From positions 744,001-808,000 of the forward strand of contig NZ_CP108088.1 of the NCBI RefSeq assembly GCF_036192275.1: a DNA stretch of 64,000 nt, read 5' to 3'. Below the pieces are notes generated by a model. That model saw only the letters and a program-made list of their open reading frames with translations. It did not search any database and was not told the origin of the DNA. Position numbers and translations under genes: made by a program. Source of the DNA: Streptomyces sp. NBC_00250. GTDB lineage: Bacteria; Actinomycetota; Actinomycetes; Streptomycetales; Streptomycetaceae. The first letter of the stretch is position 1. Every line of letters begins with the position of its first letter. Positions 1 through 11,470 of the stretch are shown piece by piece.

Positions 1-1
1 C

Positions 2-2180
<2,179 letters not shown>

Positions 2181-2184
<4 letters not shown>

Positions 2185-3185
2185 GCGGACGGGGTACGGG
2201 AATGAGGACGCTCGGTGAGCAGCCCGCCGTGCGGGATGCGGAGGGTGTGGCGACCGTGCGGGGTACGAGGCGAGCGGCCTCCGGGGTCCTGCCGACCACG
2301 GACGTCCCGTGGTCGGAGGAGCTCCAGGGCCGGACCGTCGTCCTGAAGTGCGGGGGCAGCACCCTGGTGGACCCGGCTCTCCGGCGGTCCTTCGCCCAGG
2401 ACGTCGTCGAGCTGTGGCAGGCGGGTCTGCACCCGGTCGTGGTGCACGGCGGCGGGCCTCAGATCAGCTCGATGCTCGACCGGCTCGCCCTGGAGGTCCG
2501 GTTCGAAGCGGGCATGCGGGTGACGACGCCGGAGGCCATGGACGTGGTCCGCATGGTGCTCACCGGGCAGGTGCAACGGGACCTGGTCGGTGCCATCAAC
2601 GCCCACGGGCCCTTCGCCGTCGGCATGTCGGGCGAGGACGCCCACACGTTGACCGCCGTACGCCGCCCGGCCTGGGTGGACGGCCGGCCGGTCGACATCG
2701 GTCTCGTCGGCGACATCGTGGACGTCGCGCCGGACACCGTCCGGAACCTCCTCGCCGGAGGCCGCATACCGGTCGTCTCCCCGGTGGCGCGCGGCACGGA
2801 CGGGCAGATCTACAACGTGAACGCCGACCTCGCGGCCTCGGCCCTGGCCGTCGCCCTCGGCGCCGACCGGCTCGTGATGCTCACCGACGTCCCCGGGCTC
2901 TATGCCGACTGGCCGCGCAGCACCGAGGTGATCCCCCGGCTGACCGCCGGCGAACTGGACGCGCTGCTGCCCGGTCTCGCGGGCGGGATGCTGCCGAAGA
3001 TGGAGGGCTGCCTGCGGGCGGTCCGCTCGGGAGTCGGCCGGGTCCACGTCCTCGACGGTCGGACGCCGCACGCCGTCCTCCGGGGTGTCCTCACGGAGGA
3101 GAATCCCGGCACCACGGTCCTGCCCGACGACGCGCAGGACCACGCCCAGAACCGATCGAAGGACGACGAGGAGATCCCCGTATGA
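2181..3185 (+). CDS. argB: Acetylglutamate kinase
   Basis: Phosphorylates N-acetylglutamate, the committed step of ornithine synthesis. The amino-acid-kinase core is clear: [10 protein letters not shown] near the N terminus, [38 protein letters not shown] and the C-terminal [10 protein letters not shown]. The ATG at 2181 overlaps the argJ stop and gives 334 residues, with about 50 residues ahead of the kinase core. A second in-frame ATG at 2202 is possible. KCGG replaces the KFGG I recall for the housekeeping Streptomyces enzyme, and the C terminus also diverges, which suggests a paralogue rather than the primary copy. Feedback sensitivity cannot be judged. Confidence 0.94.
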
Positions 3186-4375
3186 CCGGCTCCACCCCGC
3201 TCACGGACCGCTGGCGTGCCGTGATGATGGACACGTACGGCACTCCTCCGCTGGCCCTGGTCCGCGGCGAGGGCTGCACGGTCTGGGACGAGGCCGGCCG
3301 CGCGTACACGGACTTCACCGGCGGGATCGCCGTCAACACGCTCGGGCACGGCCATCCCGCCGTGGTCGCGGCCGTCACCGAGCAGGTCGCGCGGCTCGGT
3401 CATGTCTCGAACCTGTTCGTCGCCGAGCCGCCGGTCGCCCTGGCGGAACGACTCCTCGGGCTGTTCGGCAGGCCGGGCCGGGTGTTCTTCTCCAACTCCG
3501 GTGCGGAGGCGGTCGAGGCTGCGTTCAAGGCCGCCCGGCGGACCGGGCGCACCCGGGTCGTCGCGATGGAGGGCGGCTTCCACGGCCGCACGATGGGCGC
3601 GCTCGCGGTCACGGGTCAGCAGGCGAAGCGCGAGCCGTTCCTGCCGCTGCCCGGGGACGTGACACACGTGCCGTTCGGTGACGTCGAAGCGCTGCGCGCG
3701 GCCGTCTCGGAGGACACGGCGGCGGTCTTCGTCGAACCCGTGCAGGGTGAGGCGGGCGTGATCCCCGCGCCCGACGGGTTCCTGCGGGCTGCCCGCGCGA
3801 TCACCCGCGCCGTGGGGAGCCTCCTCGTCCTCGACGAGGTGCAGACCGGGATCGGCCGGACCGGGCACTGGTTCGCGCACCAGGCCGAGGCGGGCGTGGA
3901 CCCGGACGTGGTGACCCTGGCCAAGGGGTTGGGAGGTGGTCTTCCGATCGGTGCCACGGTCGCGTTCGGAGCGGCCGCCGAGCTGCTCGGTCCCGGCCAG
4001 CACGGGTCCACCTTCGGCGGCAACCCGATCGCCTGCGCGGCGGGTTCGGCCGTCCTGGAGACCGTCGCGGCCGAGGGCCTCCTGGAGCACACCGTACGCA
4101 TGGGTGAGCTGCTGCGGGCCGGGGTGGAGGCGCTGAAGCACCCTCTGGTGGCGGAGGTGCGGGGCGCGGGGCTGCTGCTCGGCGTCGTCCTGACCGAGCC
4201 GGTCGCCGCCCGGGTCCAGGGCGCCGCGCAGGAGGCCGGGTTCCTCGTCAACGCCGCCGGTACCGGGACCGTGCGCCTGGCTCCGGCGCTGACGGTCTCG
4301 GCGCGTCAGATCGGAGCGCTGGTGGAGGCGCTGCCGGGGATCCTGGACCGGCGCCAGGTCGTGTCCGGACAGTAG
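3182..4375 (+). CDS. argD: Acetylornithine aminotransferase
   Basis: Class III PLP aminotransferase converting N-acetylglutamate semialdehyde to N-acetylornithine. Visible motifs are [18 protein letters not shown], the substrate-binding [27 protein letters not shown], the cofactor aspartate in [15 protein letters not shown], and the Schiff-base Lys248 in [14 protein letters not shown]. Its 397 residues are normal. ATG at 3182 overlaps the argB stop. In S. coelicolor, as I recall, argR follows argD in the same operon; here no regulator follows and the operon ends at a strand switch. Confidence 0.95.
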   Translation: MTGSTPLTDRWRAVMMDTYGTPPLALVRGEGCTVWDEAGRAYTDFTGGIAVNTLGHGHPAVVAAVTEQVARLGHVSNLFVAEPPVALAERLLGLFGRPGRVFFSNSGAEAVEAAFKAARRTGRTRVVAMEGGFHGRTMGALAVTGQQAKREPFLPLPGDVTHVPFGDVEALRAAVSEDTAAVFVEPVQGEAGVIPAPDGFLRAARAITRAVGSLLVLDEVQTGIGRTGHWFAHQAEAGVDPDVVTLAKGLGGGLPIGATVAFGAAAELLGPGQHGSTFGGNPIACAAGSAVLETVAAEGLLEHTVRMGELLRAGVEALKHPLVAEVRGAGLLLGVVLTEPVAARVQGAAQEAGFLVNAAGTGTVRLAPALTVSARQIGALVEALPGILDRRQVVSGQ

Positions 4376-4406
4376 CGCCGTCTGCCCGCAGGGCAGGGCC
4401 CGCGGC

Positions 4407-4492
4407 GTCCGGTGCGAGCGCAAGGCGCCGGGATGCCCGAGTAGCTCCGCTACTTGGGCATTTCGGCAACGCGGCGATCGTGCGTGCCGGAC
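4407..4492. repeat. Nested inverted repeat, likely terminator or dispersed intergenic element
   Basis: Lies between the convergent argD and the 75-residue gene. The core 4433-4461 is a hairpin of 13 base pairs (ATGCCCGAGTAGC / GCTACTTGGGCAT, one G-T pair) with a TCC loop. Outside it are weaker arms ending in GTCCGG (4407) and CCGGAC (4487). There is no T-run, as is common for Streptomyces terminators. The sequence looks like a type of intergenic element I associate with several Streptomyces genomes, but that is recollection only. Confidence 0.6.
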
Positions 4493-4513
4493 GTACACCG
4501 ACCGGCCGTCCTC

Positions 4514-4741
4514 CTACCCGCACGCCCGCCCCGGGTAGTCCTCGGTCTCCGGTACGCCGGCCTCGCGCATCCGGCGCAGCACCTCGTCCAGTGACGCGTC
4601 GTCGACGTGCACGGGGAGGTTGAGCTCCCTGTCGAAGACCATGGTGTCCGCGTCCGGGTGCCAGATCACCCACCGCGGCGGTGACGCGGGCACCTCCCAC
4701 AGGGCGGCGAACGCCGCGAGGCCGTGCTCTTCGCCGCTCAT
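4514..4741 (-). CDS. Small protein of unknown function
   Basis: Seventy-five residues, acidic, no membrane segment or signal peptide. Sequence features are a Trp-rich central stretch (PRWVIWHPDADTMVF) and a predicted helix with LDEVLRRMREAGVP before a GRACG end. Its ATG overlaps the stop of the upstream amidohydrolase by four bases, which supports translation and co-expression. I do not recognise the family and assign no function. Confidence 0.7.
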   Translation of the reverse strand: MSGEEHGLAAFAALWEVPASPPRWVIWHPDADTMVFDRELNLPVHVDDASLDEVLRRMREAGVPETEDYPGRACG

Positions 4742-6309
4742 GCCTTCCCCTTCCCGGTGCGCCCGTCGACGTACGTCGCCACGACCTCGATGTCCCCGAT
4801 CCGTGAGGTGTCGACGGCCCGGGGATCGTCGCCGAGGACCACCAGGTCGGCGCGTTTGCCGGGCGTGAGACTGCCCGCGCCGTCGTCCTGGTGGGAGGCG
4901 TACGCACCCGCCACGGTGTAGGCGTGCAGGGCCTCGTCGACGGTGACGCCCTCGTCCGGTCCGATCAGCCGGCCGGAGCTGGAGGCGCGTTCGACCATGA
5001 ACTGGATCGCGCGGAGCGGCGAGCCGTCCGTGACGGGCCGGTCGGAGCTGCCGACGAGGGTGACGCCGTGGTCGAGGAATCCCCGGCCCCGGTACATCCA
5101 GGGCGCCCGCCGCTCCCCCATGACGTCCGCGTAGTCGTCGCCGAAGGAGCGGAGGAAGTGGGGCTGGACGACGGCGCTGACGCCGAGCCGGGCGAAGCGC
5201 GGGAGCTGGTCCGGGCGGATCAGACCGGCGTGTTCCACACGGTGCCGGGCGTCCGGGCGGGCCCGCCGCTCCTGCGCCCGCTCCAGGGCGTCCAGGGCGA
5301 GGTCGGCGGCGCGGTCCCCGATGGCGTGGACGGCGAGCTGCCAGCCGGCGAGGTGGCCGTCGACGATGAGCTCCGCGATCCGCTCGGGGTCGTCCTGGAA
5401 CTGTCCGGAGGTGGACATCCCCTCGTACGGTTCGGTGAGTGCCGCCGTACGGGCCATCATGCCGCCGTCGGTGTAGATCTTGAGGGCGCCGAGGGAGAGC
5501 CAGTCGTCGCCGAAGCCGGTGCGCAGGCCGAGGTCGAGGGAGCGCGGGATGCCGTCGTCGCGGTGCGCGGCGAGCGGGTGGAGGGTGTCGCCCGCGGCCA
5601 TGAGCTGGACGCGGAGGGGCAGCCGGCCCTGGTCCCTGAGGAGTTGATAGGCACCGAGTTCGACGGGGCTGTGGCCGAGGAGGCCGCCTCCGATGCCCGC
5701 CTCGGCACAGGCGGTGATCCCCTCGGCGAGGCAGGCACGGCCGGCCCGCTCGATCGCGTCGGCGAGTTCCTCCTGGGAGTACGGCAGCCGAAGTCGCCGT
5801 ACGGCGGTCATGGCGCTCTCCGCGAGGAAGCCGTCCTGGTGCGGCACGTCGGCCGGGAGGAGGTCGAGGACCGCGCTGTCGACGACGCAGGCGTGCCCGG
5901 AGTCGTGCATGAGGAAGATCTTGCGGCCCTGGGCGACGCGGTCCAGTTCCGCTGCGGTGAGATGGCGTCCCAGGGCACGTTGGTCGTAGCCGGCGATGTC
6001 CACCCAGGCGCCGGGTTCCTTGCGGGTGACGGCTTCCGCCACGACGGCGAGGACGTCCTCGACGCGCTCGCAGGGGGCGATGCTCGGGGTGTCGGCCTTC
6101 AGGCCCGCCCAGGCCAGGTGGACGTGGCTGTCGATGAAGCCGGGCAGCACGGTGGCGCCCTGGAGGTCGACGGTCTCGCGGGCGGGCAGCGAGGTCACGG
6201 CCGCGTCGAGGCCCACGATCCGGCCCCGCCAGATGCCGATGTCGTGGGCGACGGGGTGGTCCGGATCCATGGTGAGAATGCGCGCGTTCGTCAGCCTCGT
6301 ACAGAGCAT
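4738..6309 (-). CDS. Amidohydrolase family protein (YtcJ-like)
   Basis: A 523-residue metal-dependent hydrolase of the amidohydrolase-3 group. Metal ligands are visible: His62 and His64 in GFIDSHVHL, later histidines in AVHAIGDRA and HRVEHAGLI, and a C-terminal aspartate in VGSSDRPVTDGSP. The C-terminal KRADLVVLGDDP stretch is the usual beta-sandwich strand of these enzymes. No signal peptide, so cytoplasmic. The substrate is unknown; the family includes N-acyl amino acid and formamide hydrolases. It sits downstream of the iron-uptake operon after a 70-base gap with no strong ribosome site, so it may be read through from there, but nothing ties it functionally to the siderophore. Confidence 0.9.
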   Translation of the reverse strand: MLCTRLTNARILTMDPDHPVAHDIGIWRGRIVGLDAAVTSLPARETVDLQGATVLPGFIDSHVHLAWAGLKADTPSIAPCERVEDVLAVVAEAVTRKEPGAWVDIAGYDQRALGRHLTAAELDRVAQGRKIFLMHDSGHACVVDSAVLDLLPADVPHQDGFLAESAMTAVRRLRLPYSQEELADAIERAGRACLAEGITACAEAGIGGGLLGHSPVELGAYQLLRDQGRLPLRVQLMAAGDTLHPLAAHRDDGIPRSLDLGLRTGFGDDWLSLGALKIYTDGGMMARTAALTEPYEGMSTSGQFQDDPERIAELIVDGHLAGWQLAVHAIGDRAADLALDALERAQERRARPDARHRVEHAGLIRPDQLPRFARLGVSAVVQPHFLRSFGDDYADVMGERRAPWMYRGRGFLDHGVTLVGSSDRPVTDGSPLRAIQFMVERASSSGRLIGPDEGVTVDEALHAYTVAGAYASHQDDGAGSLTPGKRADLVVLGDDPRAVDTSRIGDIEVVATYVDGRTGKGKA

Positions 6310-6379
6310 GGGCAGTCCGTTCCCGGTCGCGGTCGCTGGTGCTGTCGCTGTCGCTGTCGCCTGTGGTGCGGTGCTGTCG

Positions 6380-7330
6380 TCAGGAGGTCTTGGCCATCGC
6401 GGTGTCCGCCGTGGTCTGCCCGCTGCCGGTCGCGTCCTCGTCGGTGTGCTCGGGGCCGGTCGCGTCCTCGCCGGTGTGCTCGGGGCCCGCTGCGGCGGGG
6501 GCGTACCACTTGGGTGCGGCGGGCACCATCAGCGGCGTGCCGGTCTCGGGGTCGGGGATGATCCGGCAGGGCAGGCCGAAGACGTCCTCGACGAGCTCGG
6601 CGGTCATGACCGTCTTCGGGTCGCCCTCGGCGGCGATGATGCCGCCGGGGCGCATCACGATCAGGTGAGTGGCGTAGCGGCAGGCCTGGTTGAGGTCGTG
6701 GAGGACCGCGACGACCGTGTGGCCCTTGTGGCCGTGGAGTTCGGCGCAGAGGTCGAGGACCTCGACCTGGTGGGCGATGTCGAGGAAGGTGGTCGGTTCG
6801 TCGAGCAGCAGGATGGAGGTCTGCTGGGCGAGGACCATGGAGAGCCAGACGCGCTGGCGCTGGCCGCCGGACAGGTCGTCGACGGGCCGGTCGGCGAGTT
6901 CGAGGACGCCGGTCTGGCGCATGGCCTCGACGACGGCGGCCTCGTCCTCGGCGGACCACTGCTTGAGCATCCCCTGGTGGGGGTAGCGGCCGCGGGCCAC
7001 CAGGTCGCCGACCGTGATGCCGCCGGGGGCGGTCGAGGACTGCGGGAGCAGGCCGAGCCTGCGGGCCACCTCGCGGGAGCGGTACGAGGCGATGGCGGCG
7101 CCGTCGAGGTAGACCTGTCCGGCCTTCGGTCTGAGCATCCGGGCGAGCGCGGTGAGCAGGGTGGACTTGCCGCAGGCGTTGGGTCCGATGATCACCGTGA
7201 AGGAGCGGTCGGGGATGTCGACGGAGAGGTCGGTGGCCACCGTCCGCTGGTCGTAGGAGAGGGTGAGGTGCTCGGCGCGCAGCCGGGGCTCGCGGCCGTC
7301 GGTGGGACGGTTGTCGTCGTTCGCAGTCAT
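6380..7330 (-). CDS. Ferric-siderophore ABC transporter ATP-binding protein
   Basis: Cytoplasmic ATPase of a FepC/FecE-type importer, 316 residues. Motifs in order: Walker A GPNACGKST, Q-loop region LLPQSS, signature LSGGQRQRVW, Walker B ILLLDEPTTFLD, H-loop VLHDLNQA. The ATG at 7330 overlaps the stop of the permease upstream. The last roughly 35 residues are an acidic tail made partly of a ten-residue tandem repeat (GPEHTGEDAT / GPEHTDEDAT), absent from typical homologues. It is the only importer ATPase in the window, so it may also energise the second permease pair at 36.5-38.6 kb. Confidence 0.95.
   Translation of the reverse strand: MTANDDNRPTDGREPRLRAEHLTLSYDQRTVATDLSVDIPDRSFTVIIGPNACGKSTLLTALARMLRPKAGQVYLDGAAIASYRSREVARRLGLLPQSSTAPGGITVGDLVARGRYPHQGMLKQWSAEDEAAVVEAMRQTGVLELADRPVDDLSGGQRQRVWLSMVLAQQTSILLLDEPTTFLDIAHQVEVLDLCAELHGHKGHTVVAVLHDLNQACRYATHLIVMRPGGIIAAEGDPKTVMTAELVEDVFGLPCRIIPDPETGTPLMVPAAPKWYAPAAAGPEHTGEDATGPEHTDEDATGSGQTTADTAMAKTS
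6426..6485. repeat. 30-bp tandem repeat in the 3' end of the importer ATPase gene
   Basis: Two adjacent 30-base units (6426-6455 and 6456-6485) differ at one position. In frame they encode the repeated acidic GPEHT(G/D)EDAT segment of the ATPase tail. Copy-number variation would keep the frame. Confidence 0.9.
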
Positions 7331-8445
7331 GCGCGGCTCTTTCGCGACTCGGAGACCAGCAGCCAGATGAGGTAGAGACCGCCGACGCAGCCGGTCGCCG
7401 TGCCCACCGGAAGGAGCGCGGGGGCGAAGAGACGCTGCACGGCGAGGTCGCTCAGGGCGAGCATCACGGCGCCCATGAGGGCGGACGGCAGGAGCGCGGG
7501 CCCGGACGACCCGGTGATCCTGCGGGCCACCTGGGGCGCGGCCAGGGCGATGAACCAGATGGGTCCGGTCACGGCGGTGGCGAAGGCGGCCAGGGCGACG
7601 CTGATCACGAGCAGGACGGTGCGGGTGCGTGCCACGTCGACGCCGAGGGCCATGGCGGTGGTGTCGCCCATCTCGACCATGGAGAGGCGGCGGGAGAGGA
7701 AGAAGGCGAGGGGCAGCAGGACGGCGACGGCGATGCCGATGGCGTTGGCGTGTGTCCAGAGCCGGTTGCCCAGGCTGCCGATGAGCCAGGCCTGTGCCTC
7801 CAGGGCTTCCTGGAAGGTGGCGCGGGTGATCAGGTACGAGTTGACGGCGAGGAGCAGGGCGCTGACGCCGATGCCGACGACGACGAGGCGGAAGCCCTGG
7901 ATGCCCCGGCCGAGCATGAGGAGGTGGACGGCGAGGGCTGTGGCGAGGCCGCCGATCAGCGCGCCGAGCGCGATCTGCGTCATGCTGCCGTGCAGCACGA
8001 CGATGACGACGAGTGCGCCGACGGCGGAGCCGTTGGTGAAGCCGATGATGTCGGGGCTGCCCAGGGGGTTGCCGGTGATGCTCTGGAGGATGGCCCCGCT
8101 CACGGCGAGGGCCGCGCCGACGCACAGCGCGGTCACCAGTCGTGGCATGCGCAGGGTGTTGACGACGAAGTCGGCGATGCCGGTGCCTTCGCCGGTGAGC
8201 GCCTGGAGGACCTCTCCGACGGACAGGTCGAAGTCGCCGGTGGTCAGGGTGACGCCCGCGACGGCGACGAGCGCGGCGAGGAGCGCGGCGGTGACGGCGA
8301 CGGTGCGGCTCTGCACGCGCAGGGAGATGCCCCCGGACCGGGTGCGGACGACCCGGCCGCTGATGATGCGGGGCCTGCCCGGAGCGTCGGGGGGTCCGGG
8401 CGCCGGGTCGGGCGCTGAGGCCTTCGCCTCCCGTACGGCAGTCAC
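7327..8445 (-). CDS. Ferric-siderophore ABC transporter permease (FecD-like)
   Basis: Inner-membrane permease of the FecCD family, 372 residues and about nine hydrophobic segments. Family motifs include LRMPRLVTALCVGAALAVSG, LQSITGNPLGSPDIIG and the cytoplasmic coupling loop near GDTTAMALGVDVARTR. A roughly 45-residue polar N-terminal extension precedes the first membrane segment. The GTG start at 8445 overlaps the stop of the other permease by four bases. With its partner it should form the membrane channel for a ferric hydroxamate. Confidence 0.93.
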   Translation of the reverse strand: MTAVREAKASAPDPAPGPPDAPGRPRIISGRVVRTRSGGISLRVQSRTVAVTAALLAALVAVAGVTLTTGDFDLSVGEVLQALTGEGTGIADFVVNTLRMPRLVTALCVGAALAVSGAILQSITGNPLGSPDIIGFTNGSAVGALVVIVVLHGSMTQIALGALIGGLATALAVHLLMLGRGIQGFRLVVVGIGVSALLLAVNSYLITRATFQEALEAQAWLIGSLGNRLWTHANAIGIAVAVLLPLAFFLSRRLSMVEMGDTTAMALGVDVARTRTVLLVISVALAAFATAVTGPIWFIALAAPQVARRITGSSGPALLPSALMGAVMLALSDLAVQRLFAPALLPVGTATGCVGGLYLIWLLVSESRKSRA

Positions 8446-9536
8446 AGCATGACCAGCTTTCGGCGACGGCACAGGGCGATGAACAGGGGGGCGCCGATGA
8501 ACGCGGTGACGATGCCGACCTGTACCTCGCCGGGGGCGCCGAGCACCCGGCCGACGACGTCCGAGCCGATGAGGAGGACGGGGGCGATGAGCATCGAGTA
8601 CGCGAACACCCAGCGCTGGTCGGGGCCGACGACGAACCGGGCGATGTGGGGGACGGCGAGGCCGATGAAGCCGATCGGTCCGGCGGCGGCGGTGGCGGCG
8701 CCGCAGAGGAGCATCACGGCGACGGCGCCGAGGGCGCGGGTCAGGCCGACGTTCACCCCGAGGGCCCGGCCGACCTGGTCGCCCATGGCCAGGGCGTTGA
8801 GCGAGGGGGCGAGCACGAGGGCGACGACCAGGCCGACGACGACGAACGGCAGTGCCATCAGGACGATGTCGTGGTAGCGGCCCGCGAGAGAGCCGACGGT
8901 CCAGAAGCGGAACTGGTCGAAGGCCCTCGGGTCGAGCAGCAGGACCGCCCAGTTGAAGGCGTACAGCACGGCGGTCACGGCGGCGCCGGCGACGACGAGC
9001 CGCTCGGGGGAGGCGAGTTTCCGGCCGGAGGAGCCGAGCAGGTACACGCCGACGGACGCGGCGGCGGCGCCCGCGAGGGCGAACCACACGTAGCCGATCG
9101 GCGCCGCGATGCCGAAGAACGCGATGGCCACCACGACGCCGGCGGAGGCCCCCAGGTTGACGCCGAGCATGCCGGGGTCGGCGAGCGGATTGCGCGTCAG
9201 GGCCTGCATGAGGGCGCCGGCCAGGCCGAGCGCCGTGCCGACGAGGATGCCGAGGAGTGTGCGGGGGATCCGGTAGTCGTGGATGATCACCGAGGTCTCG
9301 GAGCCGTCGGGATTCCACAGGGCGTCCCAGGTGGCGGTGAAGGGGATGCCCCTGGTGCCCACCCAGATGCTGAGGAGTCCGACCAGGACGAGCGCGGCGA
9401 GGGCGAGGATCAGGCCTAAGCCCCGGTACGCGGTCCCGGCGCGGCCGATGCGTGGCGGCCCGGCGGGATCTACGGCCTTGTCCACGGGGTCTGCCTCGGC
9501 CTGCTGTCCCGACACCACCCGGGATTCGACGGACAA
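8442..9536 (-). CDS. Ferric-siderophore ABC transporter permease (FecC-like)
   Basis: FecCD-family permease, first gene of the iron-uptake operon. Motifs: YRIPRTLLGILVGTALGLAG, MQALTRNPLADPGMLGVN, and MGDQVGRALGVNVGLTRALG in the coupling loop; about nine hydrophobic segments. The open frame allows TTG at 9542, but the strong GGGGGAG ribosome site sits directly against it. TTG at 9536 has a six-base spacing and is chosen here (364 residues). An iron box lies 70-90 bases upstream, so iron repression is expected. Confidence 0.92.
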   Translation of the reverse strand: MSVESRVVSGQQAEADPVDKAVDPAGPPRIGRAGTAYRGLGLILALAALVLVGLLSIWVGTRGIPFTATWDALWNPDGSETSVIIHDYRIPRTLLGILVGTALGLAGALMQALTRNPLADPGMLGVNLGASAGVVVAIAFFGIAAPIGYVWFALAGAAAASVGVYLLGSSGRKLASPERLVVAGAAVTAVLYAFNWAVLLLDPRAFDQFRFWTVGSLAGRYHDIVLMALPFVVVGLVVALVLAPSLNALAMGDQVGRALGVNVGLTRALGAVAVMLLCGAATAAAGPIGFIGLAVPHIARFVVGPDQRWVFAYSMLIAPVLLIGSDVVGRVLGAPGEVQVGIVTAFIGAPLFIALCRRRKLVML

Positions 9537-9607
9537 CGACAACTCCCCCTGGCGGCGGTACAGATGTACGGCGAGAGCCCACGGCGCACAGACCGACGGA
9601 TCTCGAC

Positions 9608-9626
9608 TTAGGTGAGGCTAACCGAA
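9608..9626. promoter_or_regulatory. Iron box (DmdR/IdeR-type operator)
   Basis: TTAGGTGAGGCTAACCGAA matches the 19-base actinobacterial iron-box consensus (TTAGGTTAGGCTAACCTAA) at 17 positions. It lies in the divergent region between the uptake operon and the exporter pair, nearer the uptake genes. Expected to bind an iron-loaded DtxR-family repressor. Confidence 0.85.
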
Positions 9627-9721
9627 CTGTGTCGAGTGGTCAACGCGCCCGACAGGACCCGTCCGACACTCGCCGGCGGACCGCCCGGGAACTCCCCCGA
9701 CCGCGCCAACCGGCCGCCAGG

Positions 9722-9740
9722 TCAGAGTAGGCTTACCTAA
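9722..9740. promoter_or_regulatory. Weaker iron box upstream of the exporter genes
   Basis: Read on the minus strand the site matches the iron-box consensus at 14 of 19 positions, with the half-site TTAGGTAAGCCT well kept. It ends 29 bases before the exporter ATG, so bound repressor would overlap the promoter or leader. Position and partial symmetry support it; the match alone is modest. Confidence 0.6.
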
Positions 9741-9769
9741 CTATTCCCTCCCCTCCGTGAAGGAGTCAC

Positions 9770-11470
9770 ATGCCAACGGGCGGACCGACGGGGGGACTTG
9801 TCCTCCGCCAGACGATCAGAGGACAACGCCGCCGAGTCATCGCGGCATCCCTGCTCGGCATGACCCACCAAGGCTGCGAGGCCCTGGTGCCGGTGGTCAT
9901 CGGCGCCACCATCGACACGGCAGTCGCCACCGGCTCCTCTTCGGCGCTGCTACGCCTGCTCATCGTCCTCGCCGTGCTCTTCCTGGTCCTGTCGACCTGC
10001 TACCGCACCAGCGCCCGGATCACCGAGGGCAGCGGCGAACTCGCCGCGCACCGGCTCCGGCTCGACCTGGCCACCCGGGTGCTCGACCCCCGGGGCGGCG
10101 CCGACGCGAACCGCCTCCCCGGCGCGCTGACCAGCATCGCCACCAACGACGCCCGCCGCGTGGGCTCGGTGGCCACCGTCATCGCGTACGGGGTGTCGGC
10201 GGTCGCCGCCCTCGTGATCAGCGCCGTCGCACTCCTCAGGATCTCCGTCCCCCTCGGCCTGCTCGTCCTCCTCGGCATCCCGCCGCTGCTGTGGCTCGGG
10301 CACCGCATCAGCCGGCCCCTCGAACAGCGCAGCGAGGCCGAGCAGGAGCGGGCCGCCCACGCCTCGGGCGTCGCCGCGGACCTCGTCTCCGGACTCCGCG
10401 TCCTCAAGGGCATGGGCGCCGAGTCGGCGGCCGTGGCCCGCTACCGCACCACGAGCCAGGACTCGTTGTCCGCCGCCCTGCGCGCGGCGCGCAGCCGGGC
10501 CGGACACGAAGGCGCCGTCCTCGCCCTGACCGGCGTGTTCATCGCCGTCATCGGCGTGGTCGGCGCGTACCTCGCCATGGACGGCAGCATCAGCGTCGGC
10601 GACCTGGTCGCCGCCGTCGGTCTCGCGCAGTTCCTCCTCGGCCCGTTCCAGCTCCTCGGCTACGTGAACGCCGAACTCGCCCAGGGCCGCGCCTCGGCCA
10701 AGCGGATCGCCGAGGTGCTCGCCTCGCCCGAGGCCGTCGCGACCGGACGCGACGTGCCCGCCGACGGTGCCGCCGGACATGTCGCCCTGCGCGGGGTGAC
10801 GCTCGGCGCGCTCCGGGGCGTCGACCTCGAACTCCCGGCCGGCAGCCTGACCGGGATCGTCGCCCGGGACGCCGCCGCCGCGAACGACCTCCTCGTCTGC
10901 CTGGCCCGCGAGGCGGACCCCTCCGAGGGCGCCGTCGAGCTCGACGGCACGCCGCTGACCTCGCTCGACCCCGACGCGTTGCGCCGGGTCGTCCTGGTCG
11001 CCCACCACGACGCCGACCTGTTCGAGAGCACGCTGCTCGACAACGTCCGGGCCGGGGCCGCCGACGACGACGCCCCGGCCGTCGAACGGGCTCTCAAGGC
11101 CTCGGCGGCCGACGACGTCGCCCGGCTCCTCCCGAACGGCGGGGACACCCTCCTCGCCGAACGCGGTCGCTCGCTCTCCGGCGGTCAGCGCCAGCGCGTC
11201 GCCCTCGCCCGCGCCCTCGCCGCCGACCGGCCCGTCCTCGTGCTGCACGACCCGACGACCGCGGTGGACACCGTCACCGAGTCCCACATCGCCGCCCGGC
11301 TGCGCGAGGTCCGCCGCGACCGCACCACGATCCTCGTCACCACCAGCCCCGCCCTCCTCGCCGTGACCGACCGCGTGATCGTCCTGGAGGACGGCGCCGT
11401 ACAGGCGACCGGCCGCCACACCGAACTCCTTGCGGCCGACGCGACGTACCGGGCGGCGGTGCTCGCATGA
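9770..11470 (+). CDS. ABC exporter half-transporter with degenerate ATP site (siderophore export)
   Basis: A 566-residue type IV exporter half: membrane domain (about residues 20-310) then nucleotide-binding domain. The ATP site is broken. Walker A is replaced by GIVARDAAAAND (from residue 362), the Walker B glutamate is Pro495 (LVLHDPTTAVD), and the H-loop histidine is lost (LVTTSPALL). The signature LSGGQ (469-473) is intact. This is the expected complement of the next gene, which has an intact Walker site but a lost signature. Two such exporter genes also occur in the coelichelin cluster as I recall. ATG follows GAAGGAG with normal spacing. Confidence 0.9.
   Translation: MPTGGPTGGLVLRQTIRGQRRRVIAASLLGMTHQGCEALVPVVIGATIDTAVATGSSSALLRLLIVLAVLFLVLSTCYRTSARITEGSGELAAHRLRLDLATRVLDPRGGADANRLPGALTSIATNDARRVGSVATVIAYGVSAVAALVISAVALLRISVPLGLLVLLGIPPLLWLGHRISRPLEQRSEAEQERAAHASGVAADLVSGLRVLKGMGAESAAVARYRTTSQDSLSAALRAARSRAGHEGAVLALTGVFIAVIGVVGAYLAMDGSISVGDLVAAVGLAQFLLGPFQLLGYVNAELAQGRASAKRIAEVLASPEAVATGRDVPADGAAGHVALRGVTLGALRGVDLELPAGSLTGIVARDAAAANDLLVCLAREADPSEGAVELDGTPLTSLDPDALRRVVLVAHHDADLFESTLLDNVRAGAADDDAPAVERALKASAADDVARLLPNGGDTLLAERGRSLSGGQRQRVALARALAADRPVLVLHDPTTAVDTVTESHIAARLREVRRDRTTILVTTSPALLAVTDRVIVLEDGAVQATGRHTELLAADATYRAAVLA

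Noticed and set aside
4376..4513. A short argR downstream of argD
   Set aside because: No open frame with ArgR motifs fits; the space is filled by the inverted repeat and the opposite-strand gene.
4891..6561. Plus-strand open frame opposite the amidohydrolase
   Set aside because: The minus-strand frame has full amidohydrolase motifs; the antisense product is compositionally biased and unrecognisable.
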